Positions 17,465 to 26,640 are shown, counted from the first letter of the stretch. The stretch: DNA of 64,000 nt from Microcoleus sp. FACHB-831 (GCF_014695585.1 NZ_JACJON010000051.1:1-64000), one strand, 5' to 3'. Notes: a model not told the origin generated them from the letters alone. Made by a program: numbers and translations.

Positions 17465-17770
17465 ATGACCACCACCAATCTTTACTCTGGCAATCCAGGT
17501 AACATTTTGTCATCCATTCAGCCACAGCCCGATGAGCATTGGCCAACTTTTGAGCAAATTTTGCACCGCCTGCATGGAGCGGGTATTTACATTCATCCCG
17601 ATCAACTAGCAGAATTTATGCTGGCGCACGGACTGCCTGTATCTCTTTGCTATGTACCCGCTCATTTGCGAGAAAAAGCTATTAAAGTTAATAACAATTA
17701 TCAAGGCGATATGGCTTGTCCGCGAGAAGAACCAGATGACCAATCCTACCAGTTTCCCTGGTTGAATTAG
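17465..17770 (+). CDS. Conserved-looking hypothetical protein (101 aa)
   Basis: The protein is soluble, with a central segment FEQILHRLHGAGIYIHPDQLAEFMLAHGLPVSLCYVPAHL that has the regularity of a real helix-turn-rich domain. There is no signal peptide, no membrane segment and no motif I can tie to a family. It stands alone, 270 bases from the divergent macrodomain gene, so it should have its own promoter. Confidence 0.6.
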   Translation: MTTTNLYSGNPGNILSSIQPQPDEHWPTFEQILHRLHGAGIYIHPDQLAEFMLAHGLPVSLCYVPAHLREKAIKVNNNYQGDMACPREEPDDQSYQFPWLN

Positions 17771-17776
17771 GAGTAA

Positions 17777-17808
17777 GGCAGAGGAGCAGAGGGGCAGAGG
17801 GGCACAAG
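17777..17808. repeat. GCAGAGG-type short tandem repeats
   Basis: Degenerate tandem units of GCAGAGG(A/G)(G) follow the hypothetical gene's stop codon, another of the heptamer repeat classes of filamentous cyanobacteria. Confidence 0.7.
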
Positions 17809-17819
17809 CAGAGAATCTT

Positions 17820-17850
17820 GTAGAGACGCCGATTTATCGCGTCTCCCTAC
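17820..17850. repeat. Dispersed palindromic repeat, copy 2 (full length)
   Basis: GTAGAGACGCCGATTTATCG followed by CGTCTCCCTAC: the two GAGACGC/GCGTCTC arms make this an imperfect palindrome. It is the most complete copy in the window. Confidence 0.8.
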
Positions 17851-17973
17851 GGGCAGAAAAGCCGAGGAGCCGAGGGAAAAAGAATAATTCCGCTACGAAC
17901 AGATTTGATAGAATTGCTCGTAAGAATTATTAATTCACCACTCTAAACCCCAAAGAGTTGCAGTAGCTCAAAA

Positions 17974-19068
17974 CTATTTGAGCGGCAAGATAACACGCAC
18001 GGTGGTTTGTTTACCGGGGATGCTGTCGATCGCTAGTTGTCCTGCGTGTAGTTCCGCTAGACGTTTAACGATGAGCAGACCTAAACCAGAACCTTGATGG
18101 GAAGAAAGCTTGCGCTCAAACCGCATATAGGCTCCGATAGCAGCAATTTGCCCTACCGTCATACCCTGCCCGTTGTCGGTTACAGACAGGACAAAAGTGT
18201 TATTTTCACAACTACTGGCAACTGTAATCGCGGTTTTGGGGATGGAAAATTTACAGGCATTGTCCATCAGCTCTTCGACAATTTTTCGCAGTTTGATCTC
18301 AGAAATAGAGACAGCAGCATCAGTCAGGTCTAATTGCAAATCGAATTCCCTGCAAGACTGCTGTGCTTTTTTAATCGCCGCATCTGCGATCGCAACTTTA
18401 GCAGAATTAGTCCGGCTGCTCTGTCGTAACGCCTCTATCTGCTCTGAATCAGCTCCTATTAACTCTAGTTGGGCATACAGCAAAAAATTCTGAACTAGCC
18501 TATATAAACGTTCGGCAGAAGTACGAATATCCCCTGCCATTTCTAGAATTTCTTGCGTATCTAAAGAGTCCGCCTCATCCATTAGCATTTGCGAACAAGT
18601 CAGAATGCCATTGAGGGGCGTGTGCAGTTCGTGAGGCAGAGAAAGGGTGATATTACTGCGTAAATCATCGATTTTCCTCATCTGCTCTCGTTCAAACGCT
18701 GCGTGTTTTTCCAACCTCGCGGCGATCGCTCCGAGCAATTCATCTGCGGTAAACGGCTTGGTAATATAGTCGTCTGCGCCCAACTCCATCCCTTGACGCA
18801 TATCCGTTTTGGCTGCTTTTGCCGTTAAAAAAATAAACGGAATTGTCGATGTTAGAGGATTGGAGCGTAGCGCCGTCAGTACGCTATTACCATCTAGGTA
18901 AGGCATCAAACCATCGCAGACAATAAGATCTGGCATCTGAGAAAGCGCCAACTGCAAACCAATCCGGCCATCTTCGGCTCCAATGGTGTCGAACCCCTCA
19001 GCATCCAGCAACTCAAGAATATTTTCCCGGATGGGTGCTTCGTCTTCAATTACTAGAATTTTTGTCAT
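17974..19068 (-). CDS. Response regulator-histidine kinase (REC-HisKA-HATPase)
   Basis: Residues 1-120 are a receiver domain with acidic pocket E8/D9, phospho-acceptor D52 (LIVCDGLMP) and TKPF lysine. A short coiled segment leads to a HisKA box LPHELHTPLNGIL, then an ATPase domain with N box VEELMDNACKFS, G1 DNGQGM and G2 GSGLGLLIV. There are no membrane segments. It begins 34 bases after the CBS-PAS kinase gene, so the two form an operon and the receiver is a natural target of that kinase. No DNA-binding output domain is present. Confidence 0.92.
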   Translation of the reverse strand: MTKILVIEDEAPIRENILELLDAEGFDTIGAEDGRIGLQLALSQMPDLIVCDGLMPYLDGNSVLTALRSNPLTSTIPFIFLTAKAAKTDMRQGMELGADDYITKPFTADELLGAIAARLEKHAAFEREQMRKIDDLRSNITLSLPHELHTPLNGILTCSQMLMDEADSLDTQEILEMAGDIRTSAERLYRLVQNFLLYAQLELIGADSEQIEALRQSSRTNSAKVAIADAAIKKAQQSCREFDLQLDLTDAAVSISEIKLRKIVEELMDNACKFSIPKTAITVASSCENNTFVLSVTDNGQGMTVGQIAAIGAYMRFERKLSSHQGSGLGLLIVKRLAELHAGQLAIDSIPGKQTTVRVILPLK

Positions 19069-19102
19069 ATCAGCCTATAGCTTGCAATGTTTAGCTTTCA
19101 GC

Positions 19103-20758
19103 TTAGGCGATCCGTAGGCGATCGCTAAACTGTTTGTGTCCCCCGTTCCCACCCACAACCCAGTCCTCTGTGTGAGTACTTACACCCGCGTGCAGGCAGG
19201 TAGCTGCTAGCGTGACGGTAAATGTAGTCCCGATTCCCACTTGACTATCCACTTTGAGATCGCCGCCGTGCAAGTCCACGCACTTCTTTACTATCGCTAG
19301 CCCCAACCCAGTTCCAGGCAGGTTGCCGACATTTGCAGCGCGATGAAATGGCTCAAACAAACGCCGTTGGTCTTCGGTAGGAATACCAATGCCTTGGTCT
19401 TCAACTTTGAAGACTAGCGCCTCATCTAAGCAGGCGACTTCAAATTTTACCTCGCTACCCGGAGGCGAGTATTTGACAGCGTTGGAAAGCAGATTGCTGA
19501 GGATGTGCCGCAGCACTTTTTCATCCAAACCAAAACAGGTACTTCCGCACTTATCGGTAAAGCTAATGGTGTGCTGGCCGCGATCGCTCGCCCTCAACTC
19601 TTCCACCATTTCTTGACAAAATTTTTCCACATTTAGCGGTACGAAGTTCAACTCCAGCCGTCCTGCTTCTGCTTTACCAATAGTCAGCACGTCATCTAGC
19701 AATCTGACCATGTGCTTGACTGTAGTTTGAATGCGATTTATGTGAAAGAGTTTTTTCTCTTCCGGCCATTTGTGGCTGTAGCGTTGCAATAAGTCGGCAG
19801 AAGAGAGGATGGTACTCAAAGGAGTGCGAAACTCATGAGAGGTCATCGATACAAAGCGCGATTTCAGTTCTGAGAGTTCTTTTTCATGTTCTAGCGATTT
19901 ACGCAGTTCTTCCTCTAGGCGCTTGATCTTGCTGATATCTACGCCAACGGTCACGGCAGCCTTACCCTGATTATATTTTTGAGCCACCATCAGATAACTA
20001 CGGGATTCGCCGTCAACTTCTGTTGTCATCTGCTGGGATACTGTCTCAGTGGTGTTGGCAAAAAACTCACCCATGAATTGGGTAAAGTTAGGGCTGACGT
20101 TAAGAAAGCCAATTTCCTGTGAGGCAAACGTCTCTGGCGATAAATTGAAAGATTCGGCTAAATTCCGGTTGACCCCAAGGTATCGCAAATCTGAGCTAAT
20201 CCAGGAGACAAAACCCGGCACTGCATCTAAAACTGCTTGAAGTTGCTCTTTTGCCTCTTGTAGCGCCATTCCCATCTGCTTGTGCGCTGCCATCGCTATT
20301 TCATGCACTTCTGAGTGCGCCATCAGCAGTTGATGCACGTCTAATAATTTATAGACGCCGGGAGTGGTTTGCACGATGACTGGTTCGTAGATCAAGGCAG
20401 GCGATCGCCTCAACGTCTCTCGCACTGCTGCGGTAATGGAAGTGTAACCAGGAAAAACTAAAAGTTCGGTATGGCTAAATTGGTAGAGTCCTTGCAAATG
20501 CCGTTTGGTAATTAACTCCAGGCTGTAGCGACGGCTCATATATTCAAAAAAACGCCGCCTGGAGATCATGCCCACAAGCTGGGTTTTATCCATGATTATC
20601 AGACCGGGCAGGAGGGGATTTACCTCAAACAGGCTAAGAATCTGTTCTGGCGTGTGTTCAATCTGTATGCAAGCGTCGTACAGGCTCAATCCCTGTAAGG
20701 TTGATTCGATATTAAGTTGACCCTGGCCCGGTTCAGACTTGATTGTTGTTATTGACAT
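19103..20758 (-). CDS. CBS-PAS hybrid-type sensor histidine kinase
   Basis: From the ATG at 20758 (the open frame continues 16 codons upstream without conserved sequence) the protein has a CBS-domain pair (about 20-150, with LPGLIIMDKTQLVGMISRRRFFEYM), a PAS domain (about 175-285, AVLDAVPGFVSWISSDLRYLGVNRN), HisKA with phospho-acceptor His in MTSHEFRTPLS, and HATPase_c with N box HILSNLLSNAVKYSPPG, DQGIGIP and GTGLGLAIV. CBS pairs usually bind adenosine nucleotides, so it may read energy charge. It is the first gene of a two-kinase operon. Confidence 0.92.
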   Translation of the reverse strand: MSITTIKSEPGQGQLNIESTLQGLSLYDACIQIEHTPEQILSLFEVNPLLPGLIIMDKTQLVGMISRRRFFEYMSRRYSLELITKRHLQGLYQFSHTELLVFPGYTSITAAVRETLRRSPALIYEPVIVQTTPGVYKLLDVHQLLMAHSEVHEIAMAAHKQMGMALQEAKEQLQAVLDAVPGFVSWISSDLRYLGVNRNLAESFNLSPETFASQEIGFLNVSPNFTQFMGEFFANTTETVSQQMTTEVDGESRSYLMVAQKYNQGKAAVTVGVDISKIKRLEEELRKSLEHEKELSELKSRFVSMTSHEFRTPLSTILSSADLLQRYSHKWPEEKKLFHINRIQTTVKHMVRLLDDVLTIGKAEAGRLELNFVPLNVEKFCQEMVEELRASDRGQHTISFTDKCGSTCFGLDEKVLRHILSNLLSNAVKYSPPGSEVKFEVACLDEALVFKVEDQGIGIPTEDQRRLFEPFHRAANVGNLPGTGLGLAIVKKCVDLHGGDLKVDSQVGIGTTFTVTLAATCLHAGVSTHTEDWVVGGNGGHKQFSDRLRIA

Positions 20759-21048
20759 CTTATTATTTAAGCGGATATAAATTAAGCTGCGAGAATTCTT
20801 GACCAATTTCTAGGGTTAACAGACTAGCAGTTAGACCCTAAGCTTTTTTTGACTTGCTGGCTTATTAAAAGTTCTATTATCATTGTTTATCGCATCTATG
20901 TGTAGATTTCATCAGCAATTTATATCAAATTCGTTTGAGAATATGCCTAATTTTTCTACGAGCGATATGAACCTTCCGAGGTTCAACGGTATTATGGGCA
21001 ACGAGTTGAGGTAAGTTGAAGGAGCGTGGCAGTTCTTGTGTACCCCTA

Positions 21049-21723
21049 ATGGAAAGTAATATCCCGATTGGCTTGAATAAAGATCTAGAATCTGATGACT
21101 CGCCCCAGATGGAGCCATCGTCGCTAACTTCAGATCAGTACCAACGAAAGATGCAGCGGCGTAAGGAAGTGCAAGAGCAACGGGTTGCAAAAGCGTCCCT
21201 AGAGAAGGGCTTAATTATTGTTAATACTGGCAATGGTAAAGGAAAAACTACTGCTGCTTTGGGGATAGTGTTGCGATCGCTCGGTCATGGCTATAAAGTC
21301 GCGATCGTACAATTTATTAAAGGAGCTTGGGAACCCGCAGAAAAATCTATCCTTAGTATGTTCCCAAATCAGCTCGAATTCTATGCGATGGGAGAAGGCT
21401 TCACCTGGGAAACTCAAGACCGAGAGCGAGATATCCAGAAAGCGAATGAAGCCTGGGAAACTGCTCTCAACTTTATCCGCAATCCTGATTTTAAGCTAGT
21501 ACTGCTTGATGAAATTAACGTAGCTATGAAGCTAGGTTATTTGCAGGTTGAAAATGTATTAGCTGGGTTGGAAGAAAAGCCAGATGATTCTCACGTTATT
21601 CTTACTGGTAGAGGCGCACCACAAGAGTTGATTGAACGAGCCGACTTAGTAACTGAAATGACTTTAGTTAAGCATCCGTTCCGCGAACAAGGCGTTAAGG
21701 CGCAACCAGGTATAGAATTTTAA
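21049..21723 (+). CDS. cobO: Cob(I)yrinic acid a,c-diamide adenosyltransferase (CobO/BtuR/CobA type)
   Basis: The enzyme transfers the 5'-deoxyadenosyl group from ATP to cobalt in corrinoid synthesis and salvage. The P-loop NTGNGKGKTTAALG is the family hallmark, followed by QFIKGAWEPAE, EGFTWETQD, LVLLDEINVAM and ILTGRGAPQELIE. The N-terminus (QYQRKMQRRKEVQEQRVAKA) also fits. The ATG at 21049 is chosen; a TTG 33 bases earlier stays in frame and a GGAG lies between them. No B12 riboswitch was seen upstream. A second cobalamin gene, cobU/cobP, lies at 52408, unlinked. Confidence 0.93.
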   Translation: MESNIPIGLNKDLESDDSPQMEPSSLTSDQYQRKMQRRKEVQEQRVAKASLEKGLIIVNTGNGKGKTTAALGIVLRSLGHGYKVAIVQFIKGAWEPAEKSILSMFPNQLEFYAMGEGFTWETQDRERDIQKANEAWETALNFIRNPDFKLVLLDEINVAMKLGYLQVENVLAGLEEKPDDSHVILTGRGAPQELIERADLVTEMTLVKHPFREQGVKAQPGIEF

Positions 21724-21734
21724 TTTACGCAAAA

Positions 21735-21769
21735 TTAACGCCGAACAGATTAAATCTGCTCGGCGTTAA
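21735..21769 (+). terminator. Stem-loop after cobO
   Basis: Arms TTAACGCCGA..CAGATT and AATCTG..TCGGCGTTAA pair with one internal mismatch around a very short A-rich loop, 11 bases after the stop codon. The following T-run is weak. Confidence 0.6.
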
Positions 21770-21997
21770 TAATAAGGATGAAACTAAAAAATATATTTAC
21801 TTTTTGTGGGGGGAGCAAGAAGCTAGTTAGGACTCTCTGGTAGAGCGATTACGTTGCTTGTGCGCTATTATTCAATTTTCTCCGGTATAGATAATAAGGC
21901 TACAACAGGGTAAAAACTATCGCGCGATCGCAGCTCCATCCCTTAAAACCGTCTCCAACCCTGAATGCGATCGCCTTATTACCAACTACACGCACTA

Positions 21998-22564
21998 CTA
22001 TTGAGCGTTGTTCTTACAGGCGGTTAAAATGCGCTGGTCGTTATCGCTGACTTTATCGATCGCGTGATATCCTTGCAGCCCCAGCATATTTGGAACCTCA
22101 AGCCGACCTCCCGCTGCCGCTACCTGAGTTTTTTGTTCAAGCGGGATCGAATGGGAATATACTGTGTTGTCCTCGGGATCGACCATTGTCACATTCAACT
22201 GCTGCTTGTCGATCGTGCCTTGAAAACAACTAAATTCTGAAGCGGGCATATACAGCGCACCAGATACCTTGCCGCTACGTGCTTCAAATATCACATACTC
22301 TTTACCAATCTGTTCTGGTTGTGACGCTTGACCGTAGAGATATACTCCGTCAGACATTGAGGTGTTGGATGCGGGGCGCTGTGCGCTTACAAGTGAATTG
22401 TTATTCGATGCTCCAACTTGCGACTGCGTTGCTGGTGTCTTTACTGCACTTGCCAATATTGGAGTTGAACCCGCCGCTGCAACTCCCACCGTCAGCAGTA
22501 AACCCAAGACAGGGAGTTCCAAACTACGCACCGACAAAACTTGTTGAAATAACTTGTTAAGCAT
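21998..22564 (-). CDS. Secreted hypothetical protein (188 aa)
   Basis: An N-terminal hydrophobic segment (about 16-40, LGLLLTVGVAAAGSTPILASA) is a signal peptide, followed by an Asn/Ser/Thr-rich linker and a compact domain (about 72-188) with motifs SDGVYLYGQASQPEQIGKEYVIFEARSG and GALYMPASEFSCFQGTI. Two cysteines (in FSCFQG and TACKNN) may form a disulphide. Similar secreted proteins are frequent in cyanobacteria but have no known role. It stands alone, convergent with cobO. Confidence 0.75.
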   Translation of the reverse strand: MLNKLFQQVLSVRSLELPVLGLLLTVGVAAAGSTPILASAVKTPATQSQVGASNNNSLVSAQRPASNTSMSDGVYLYGQASQPEQIGKEYVIFEARSGKVSGALYMPASEFSCFQGTIDKQQLNVTMVDPEDNTVYSHSIPLEQKTQVAAAGGRLEVPNMLGLQGYHAIDKVSDNDQRILTACKNNAQ

Positions 22565-22915
22565 AGTAGTATTCCCCTTTAGATCTTTTAAAAGTAGCTT
22601 AAATTACAAACCTGTCTTAACGGTAGCTATTAATTGCACTGTAACGATTCACTCAAATGGATGAATTGACTATCACCCTAAAGGGTTAGTTGTCTATCAA
22701 CACAATCAACAAGAATGAAATCATATTTTTTTGCAATCAATTGCTCTATTAATTAAGCCTGTATTTGTACTCAGTTTATTCAACGATTACCTCACCAAGC
22801 GAGCGTCCTTGTGACAGTCTTTACTTTGGTTGTAAGGCCTTGTAAATCGTTAATTGTATGACTTCACCGACATCCGTCTAAATTCCCTAAATGCTTTACA
22901 TATCTTTACAATAAA

Positions 22916-22951
22916 AAATTGGCGGCAACAGTTTAGTGTTGCCGCCAATTT
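22916..22951 (-). terminator. Rho-independent terminator of the sigma factor gene
   Basis: A perfect 15-bp stem (AAATTGGCGGCAACA at 22916-22930 with its complement at 22937-22951) and a 6-base loop. On the minus strand the stem is followed by a T-rich stretch, as required for termination of the gene ending at 22984. Confidence 0.9.
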
Positions 22952-22953
22952 CA

Positions 22954-22980
22954 AGAGACGCCGATTTATCGCGTCTGTAC
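22954..22980. repeat. Dispersed palindromic repeat, copy 3
   Basis: AGAGACGCCGATTTATCGCG followed by TCTGTAC, lying directly between the terminator and the stop codon of the sigma gene. Confidence 0.75.
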
Positions 22981-22983
22981 CAA

Positions 22984-23973
22984 TTAACTAGCTGCGATGT
23001 ACTCGCGGACATTGCCATGACGACGACGCAACTGCGCTAGAGCTTGGTGTTCCAACTGTCGCACTCGTTCGCGACTGAGGTTGAGTCGCTGACCGACTTT
23101 AGCTAAGGAAAGCTCGTTGCCATCCTCTAAACCAAAGCGCAGGGTTAGCACTTCCCGCTGTTGGGGAGTGAGTTCTGCGAGCAAGTCGTCCAAGTCTTGC
23201 CGCAGAGACTCTTGAGTCATGTAATGCTCTGGCGACGGGCCTTCATCTTCGAGCAAGTCTTGCAGTTCAGTATCCTGATTATCCCCAACTCGGATATCCA
23301 AAGAAATCGGTTGACGGGCAATATTCAGGTATTCGCGGATCTGAGAGGGTTCTAATTCCAACGCTACGGCAATCTCGCCTGGAGTGGGGCTGCGGCCCAA
23401 CTGCTGAGTGAGTTCGCGTTGCACTTTCTTGATCTTATTGAGCTTTTCGGTAATATGGATGGGCAGGCGAATGGCACGCGCTTGTTGAGCGATCGCTCGG
23501 GTAATTGCCTGACGAATCCACCAGTAAGCGTAGGTCGAGAATTTATAACCGCGCATCGGGTCAAATTTCTCTACACCGCGCTCTAAGCCCAACGTTCCTT
23601 CCTGAATTAGATCCAGAAATTCCATGTTGCGCTTTTGGTACTTCTTGGCGATCGCTACAACTAGACGCAAGTTTGCTTCAATCATCTTGCGCTTTGCTCG
23701 CGTCCCTAGCGTTACGATCTTGTTAAGTTCTCCTTCCGAGAGCTTAACGCGATCCGCCCACTCTTTTTGTGTGGGTTCGCGCTCCAGTTTTTCCGCCAAG
23801 GCATCATGTGCCTCCATGAGCGCCATCATTTGCTGTACCTGCTTTCCGTAGACAATTTCTTGTTCATGGGTCAGCAGGGGCACGCGACCAATCTCATGCA
23901 GATAGGTGCGAACCATATCAGCCGTGAACGTAGGTGGTTTAGTCGTCTTTTTTTGGGTGTTGGCAGTTGGCAT
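22984..23973 (-). CDS. RpoD-like group 2 sigma factor
   Basis: The 329-residue protein has region 1.2 (DMVRTYLHEIGRVPLLTHEQEI), region 2 (NLRLVVAIAKKYQKRNMEFLDLIQEGTLGLERGVEKFDPMRGYKFSTYAYWWIRQAI), region 3 and region 4 with the helix-turn-helix LSLAKVGQRLNLSRERVRQLEHQALAQLRR. Length and the absence of a long region 1.1 place it among the non-essential group 2 factors (SigB/SigC/SigD/SigE), which adjust transcription to light, carbon, nitrogen or heat. The N-terminus resembles SigB most, but I would not fix the letter by eye. Confidence 0.95.
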   Translation of the reverse strand: MPTANTQKKTTKPPTFTADMVRTYLHEIGRVPLLTHEQEIVYGKQVQQMMALMEAHDALAEKLEREPTQKEWADRVKLSEGELNKIVTLGTRAKRKMIEANLRLVVAIAKKYQKRNMEFLDLIQEGTLGLERGVEKFDPMRGYKFSTYAYWWIRQAITRAIAQQARAIRLPIHITEKLNKIKKVQRELTQQLGRSPTPGEIAVALELEPSQIREYLNIARQPISLDIRVGDNQDTELQDLLEDEGPSPEHYMTQESLRQDLDDLLAELTPQQREVLTLRFGLEDGNELSLAKVGQRLNLSRERVRQLEHQALAQLRRRHGNVREYIAAS

Positions 23974-24422
23974 GAGTGCGTGTTGACTCCGTAAACAAGA
24001 AACAAATCTCTAGCAGGAGTTACCTCAATAAGATTCGTAAATCTTAAATTGAGATTAGCCAGAGCGGTTGTAAGCCCACATCCTGCAAAAGATGTAAATG
24101 TATACTACCCACTTGCACCTTGCAGGCTAGCTTAACAGTAGAAATTTTTTAATTCTTTCACTTAAGACACGCCCAAATCAGGGCGCTATCGGTAACGGGC
24201 AAATCTAAACTTGAAGTCGTTATGACTTTGGCTATATTGCAATCGTACTACAAATTTAGACGCCCGTAAAGGGTAAAAGGTTCATTTTTTTTTAGAGGCA
24301 ACAGCCCTACGGGTATGAGTTAAGGGAATCGGCACCAAAGTCGCGATCGCGCTTGGTTTGATGAGGGGGCGAGGCGAGGTAAAAACCCAGGCCATAAAAC
24401 CTTCTACATACAATAATGCCTT

Positions 24423-24463
24423 GGTTATCCCTCAACGCGCAGTCCTCCAAAGGAGGGATAACC
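24423..24463. repeat. 11-bp inverted repeat with alternative inner hairpin
   Basis: GGTTATCCCTC at 24423-24433 pairs perfectly with GAGGGATAACC at 24453-24463. Inside, CCTCC at 24444-24448 can instead pair with GGAGG at 24452-24456, so two mutually exclusive foldings share the right arm. The sequence AATAATTTTGG follows. Confidence 0.6.
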
Positions 24464-24529
24464 GAAATAATTTTGGTCTAACCCGGTTGGGTTGTCCGTA
24501 TGGGTTGGGGAGTGGGGGAGTTCTGAGCT

Positions 24530-24554
24530 GTAGAGACGCGATGCAGCGCGTCTG
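24530..24554. repeat. Dispersed palindromic repeat, copy 4 (variant)
   Basis: GTAGAGACGCGATGCAGCGC followed by GTCTG, a variant with a different centre but the same GAGACGC/GCGTCT arms. Confidence 0.6.
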
Positions 24555-24603
24555 AGTGTTTAAATTAATAACTCATAACCCTATACCCCATGCCCCGTAA
24601 CCA

Positions 24604-26331
24604 TTAGAAGCCTATATCAATTTTTGCAGCGGCTTCGGCGGCGAATACCTCGTCATCTGGCTTTTCTGCCCAGCAAGTATCGCCAATTTCGTTGTAGAAC
24701 GTTTGATCGTAGGGACGGGTACGCACTACAACAGGCATGGGGACGGCATGACCGAGAATCAGAGCTTGCTGCTTAGAGTCTAGTTTAGACAAAACCGAGC
24801 GTAAATTGCCAGCCCCAGAAACTCCGGTGAAGATGGCGTCAATGTCTTTTTCATCGTTGAGCAAGGCGGTGATGCGAGTACCAATCTGGGACATGACCTC
24901 ATTATCAATTCCCGAGGGGCGCTGATCCACCACTAAAAGGGTAACGAAGTATTTACGCATTTCGCGGGCAATTGTGCCAAAAATGGTACTTCGCACAACG
25001 GCGGGGTCAAGGAAGCGGTGGGCTTCCTCAATAGTAATCATCAGAGGCAGGGGGCGATCGCTCGGATTTTTCGAGTGCAAAAACTCTTCTGCTTTTTGCA
25101 CATAGGCTTTGTGAATGCGCCTTGTAATCATGTTCGTCACCAACATATACGAAAGCATATCCGAGTGAGAACCAAACTCAATTACAACGTGCTTACCAGC
25201 TTCCAAAGCTTGCAAAATTTGATTGATGTAATTCTTAGGAGAAGCCGTCCGCATATATTTAAGATTATCCAGGCGCATCAGCTTGCGCTGTAATGCCATA
25301 ATCGAACCCTTGTGACCCCGTTTCTCCTCGCAGAACGCAGTAATTTCTTCATTTGTCATGTTCAGCAATTGCACAATCCAGGATGTGCCAAATTCGCTGT
25401 GCAAAATGTTGGCATTATCCTCGCTAGCGTCCGAAAGATCTAACTCGTTTCGCACCAACTTAATGTCTTCAACTTCGATTTGGTCGTAGCTGAGATATAA
25501 TTCCTGAGCATCGCGCACCCCGCGCCGTTTTGTGGATAGAGGATCGAGGGTGTAAATTTCCACCTGTCCTGGAAACAATTGGCGCAACCCTTTAACAGTG
25601 CTGAACTCTTTGCCTTCGCGCACTGCTTCCCATCCATATTCCGAGTGCATATCAAAAATCAGGTTAACCGCTGCTTTCCTGCGGATAACCCCAGATAGCA
25701 GCAACCTAGTGAGGAAAGATTTTCCGGTTCCTGATTTGCCAAATACACCGTTGCTACGTTCTACAAATCGGTCTAAATCTATGCATATCGGCACCTCCAT
25801 ATCTAGCGGTTGACCGATAGAGAAGTTGCGTCTATGGGGGTCATCTTCCCAACCAAATACAGCACGGAAATCTTGCTCAGATGCATCATAAACCTGAGAA
25901 AAGTGGCTGGGAATTGTCTTAACTGGCATTAACTCCATATCAGCGCTAGTTTGCAACTCAAACGAACCTAGACTGACACCACCAGACTTAGGATTTTTAG
26001 CACCAACTAAGTAACCTCCGGATGATTTTGCAGGTTCTCTTATAAGCATTAACATTGGACTGAGTTCAAGCGTTCCATAAGTGCTACTTCCAGCTAGAAC
26101 CGCTTGCAAAAAATCATCTTCTGGTAGAGGAGGGTTAGCCATAATCCGCATACTGGCAGTACCCAGTGTTACGTCTGTGAGCATGCAGAAAAAATCTGAG
26201 CGGAAGCCTTTAACAACTAGAAATTTTCCCACACGCATTTCTTCTACTGAGACATCCGGATGGAGTCTCACTTCTAATCCCTTAGTGAGGGAGCCTTGAA
26301 TTACCGAGCCTAATGGTTGTTCTAAACTCAT
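24604..26331 (-). CDS. HerA-like ATPase with HAS-barrel domain
   Basis: Residues 1-180 form a beta-rich HAS-barrel region; the ATPase domain follows with Walker A FGKSGTGKSFLTRLLLSG, Walker B in PLMITIEEAHRFL and arginine-finger-type residues in VDQRPSGIDNEVMSQIGTR. HerA proteins are hexameric FtsK/VirB4-fold DNA translocases that in archaea act with the NurA nuclease in end resection. No NurA homologue lies next to it, so its partner is unknown; orphan HerA-like genes are regular in cyanobacteria. The closing motif LGHAVPMPVVVRTRPYD is also typical. Start ATG at 26331. Confidence 0.88.
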   Translation of the reverse strand: MSLEQPLGSVIQGSLTKGLEVRLHPDVSVEEMRVGKFLVVKGFRSDFFCMLTDVTLGTASMRIMANPPLPEDDFLQAVLAGSSTYGTLELSPMLMLIREPAKSSGGYLVGAKNPKSGGVSLGSFELQTSADMELMPVKTIPSHFSQVYDASEQDFRAVFGWEDDPHRRNFSIGQPLDMEVPICIDLDRFVERSNGVFGKSGTGKSFLTRLLLSGVIRRKAAVNLIFDMHSEYGWEAVREGKEFSTVKGLRQLFPGQVEIYTLDPLSTKRRGVRDAQELYLSYDQIEVEDIKLVRNELDLSDASEDNANILHSEFGTSWIVQLLNMTNEEITAFCEEKRGHKGSIMALQRKLMRLDNLKYMRTASPKNYINQILQALEAGKHVVIEFGSHSDMLSYMLVTNMITRRIHKAYVQKAEEFLHSKNPSDRPLPLMITIEEAHRFLDPAVVRSTIFGTIAREMRKYFVTLLVVDQRPSGIDNEVMSQIGTRITALLNDEKDIDAIFTGVSGAGNLRSVLSKLDSKQQALILGHAVPMPVVVRTRPYDQTFYNEIGDTCWAEKPDDEVFAAEAAAKIDIGF

Positions 26332-26640
26332 GTCAAATTACGCTTAGTAGTTTAAGTGGTTAGGAAAATACTCCTACACTCTACTTTTATACTGATAGGA
26401 GGATCGCGGCAAGGATGTATTTCCTTTTTATTTTCCTTTTCCCAGTTTCCCAACTTCTGAAATAGAAGATTGCTACCCTTTATTAAAAGGGTGGTAGCGA
26501 TTAAGGCGTTATATTAGGCGTTGTAACTAGCGATCGCCTCTCAACCTACTACCCTAGCTCTTGTTTCAAAACTGGGGAGCTTTAAGTTAATATTTATATT
26601 AACATCAATTTTTATCAGAAACTATTTTGGATAATTTAAA
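26332..26640. other. Divergent intergenic region with a stem-loop
   Basis: This 309-base gap separates the HerA gene (leftward) from a truncated methyltransferase (rightward). It has an imperfect hairpin at 26472-26498 (GCTACC with GGTAGC, inner CTTT/AAAG). No gene is visible. Confidence 0.45.

Larger units (their letters stand above)
22565..22983. other. Intergenic region with sigma-gene terminator
   Basis: These 419 bases contain the promoter region of the secreted gene on the minus strand, and at the right end a strong terminator (22916-22951) and a dispersed repeat (22954-22980). No gene is visible. Confidence 0.5.
23974..24603. other. 630-base intergenic region upstream of the sigma gene
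   Basis: The left part must hold the sigma-gene promoter. The right part contains an inverted repeat (24423-24463), a copy of the dispersed palindrome (24530-24554) and the 3' flank of the HerA gene. No coding potential is seen; a 65-codon frame at 24358 lacks a ribosome site. Confidence 0.5.

Noticed and set aside
20759..21048. Possible B12 riboswitch ahead of cobO
   Set aside because: No conserved B12 box or peripheral stems are visible in the leader.
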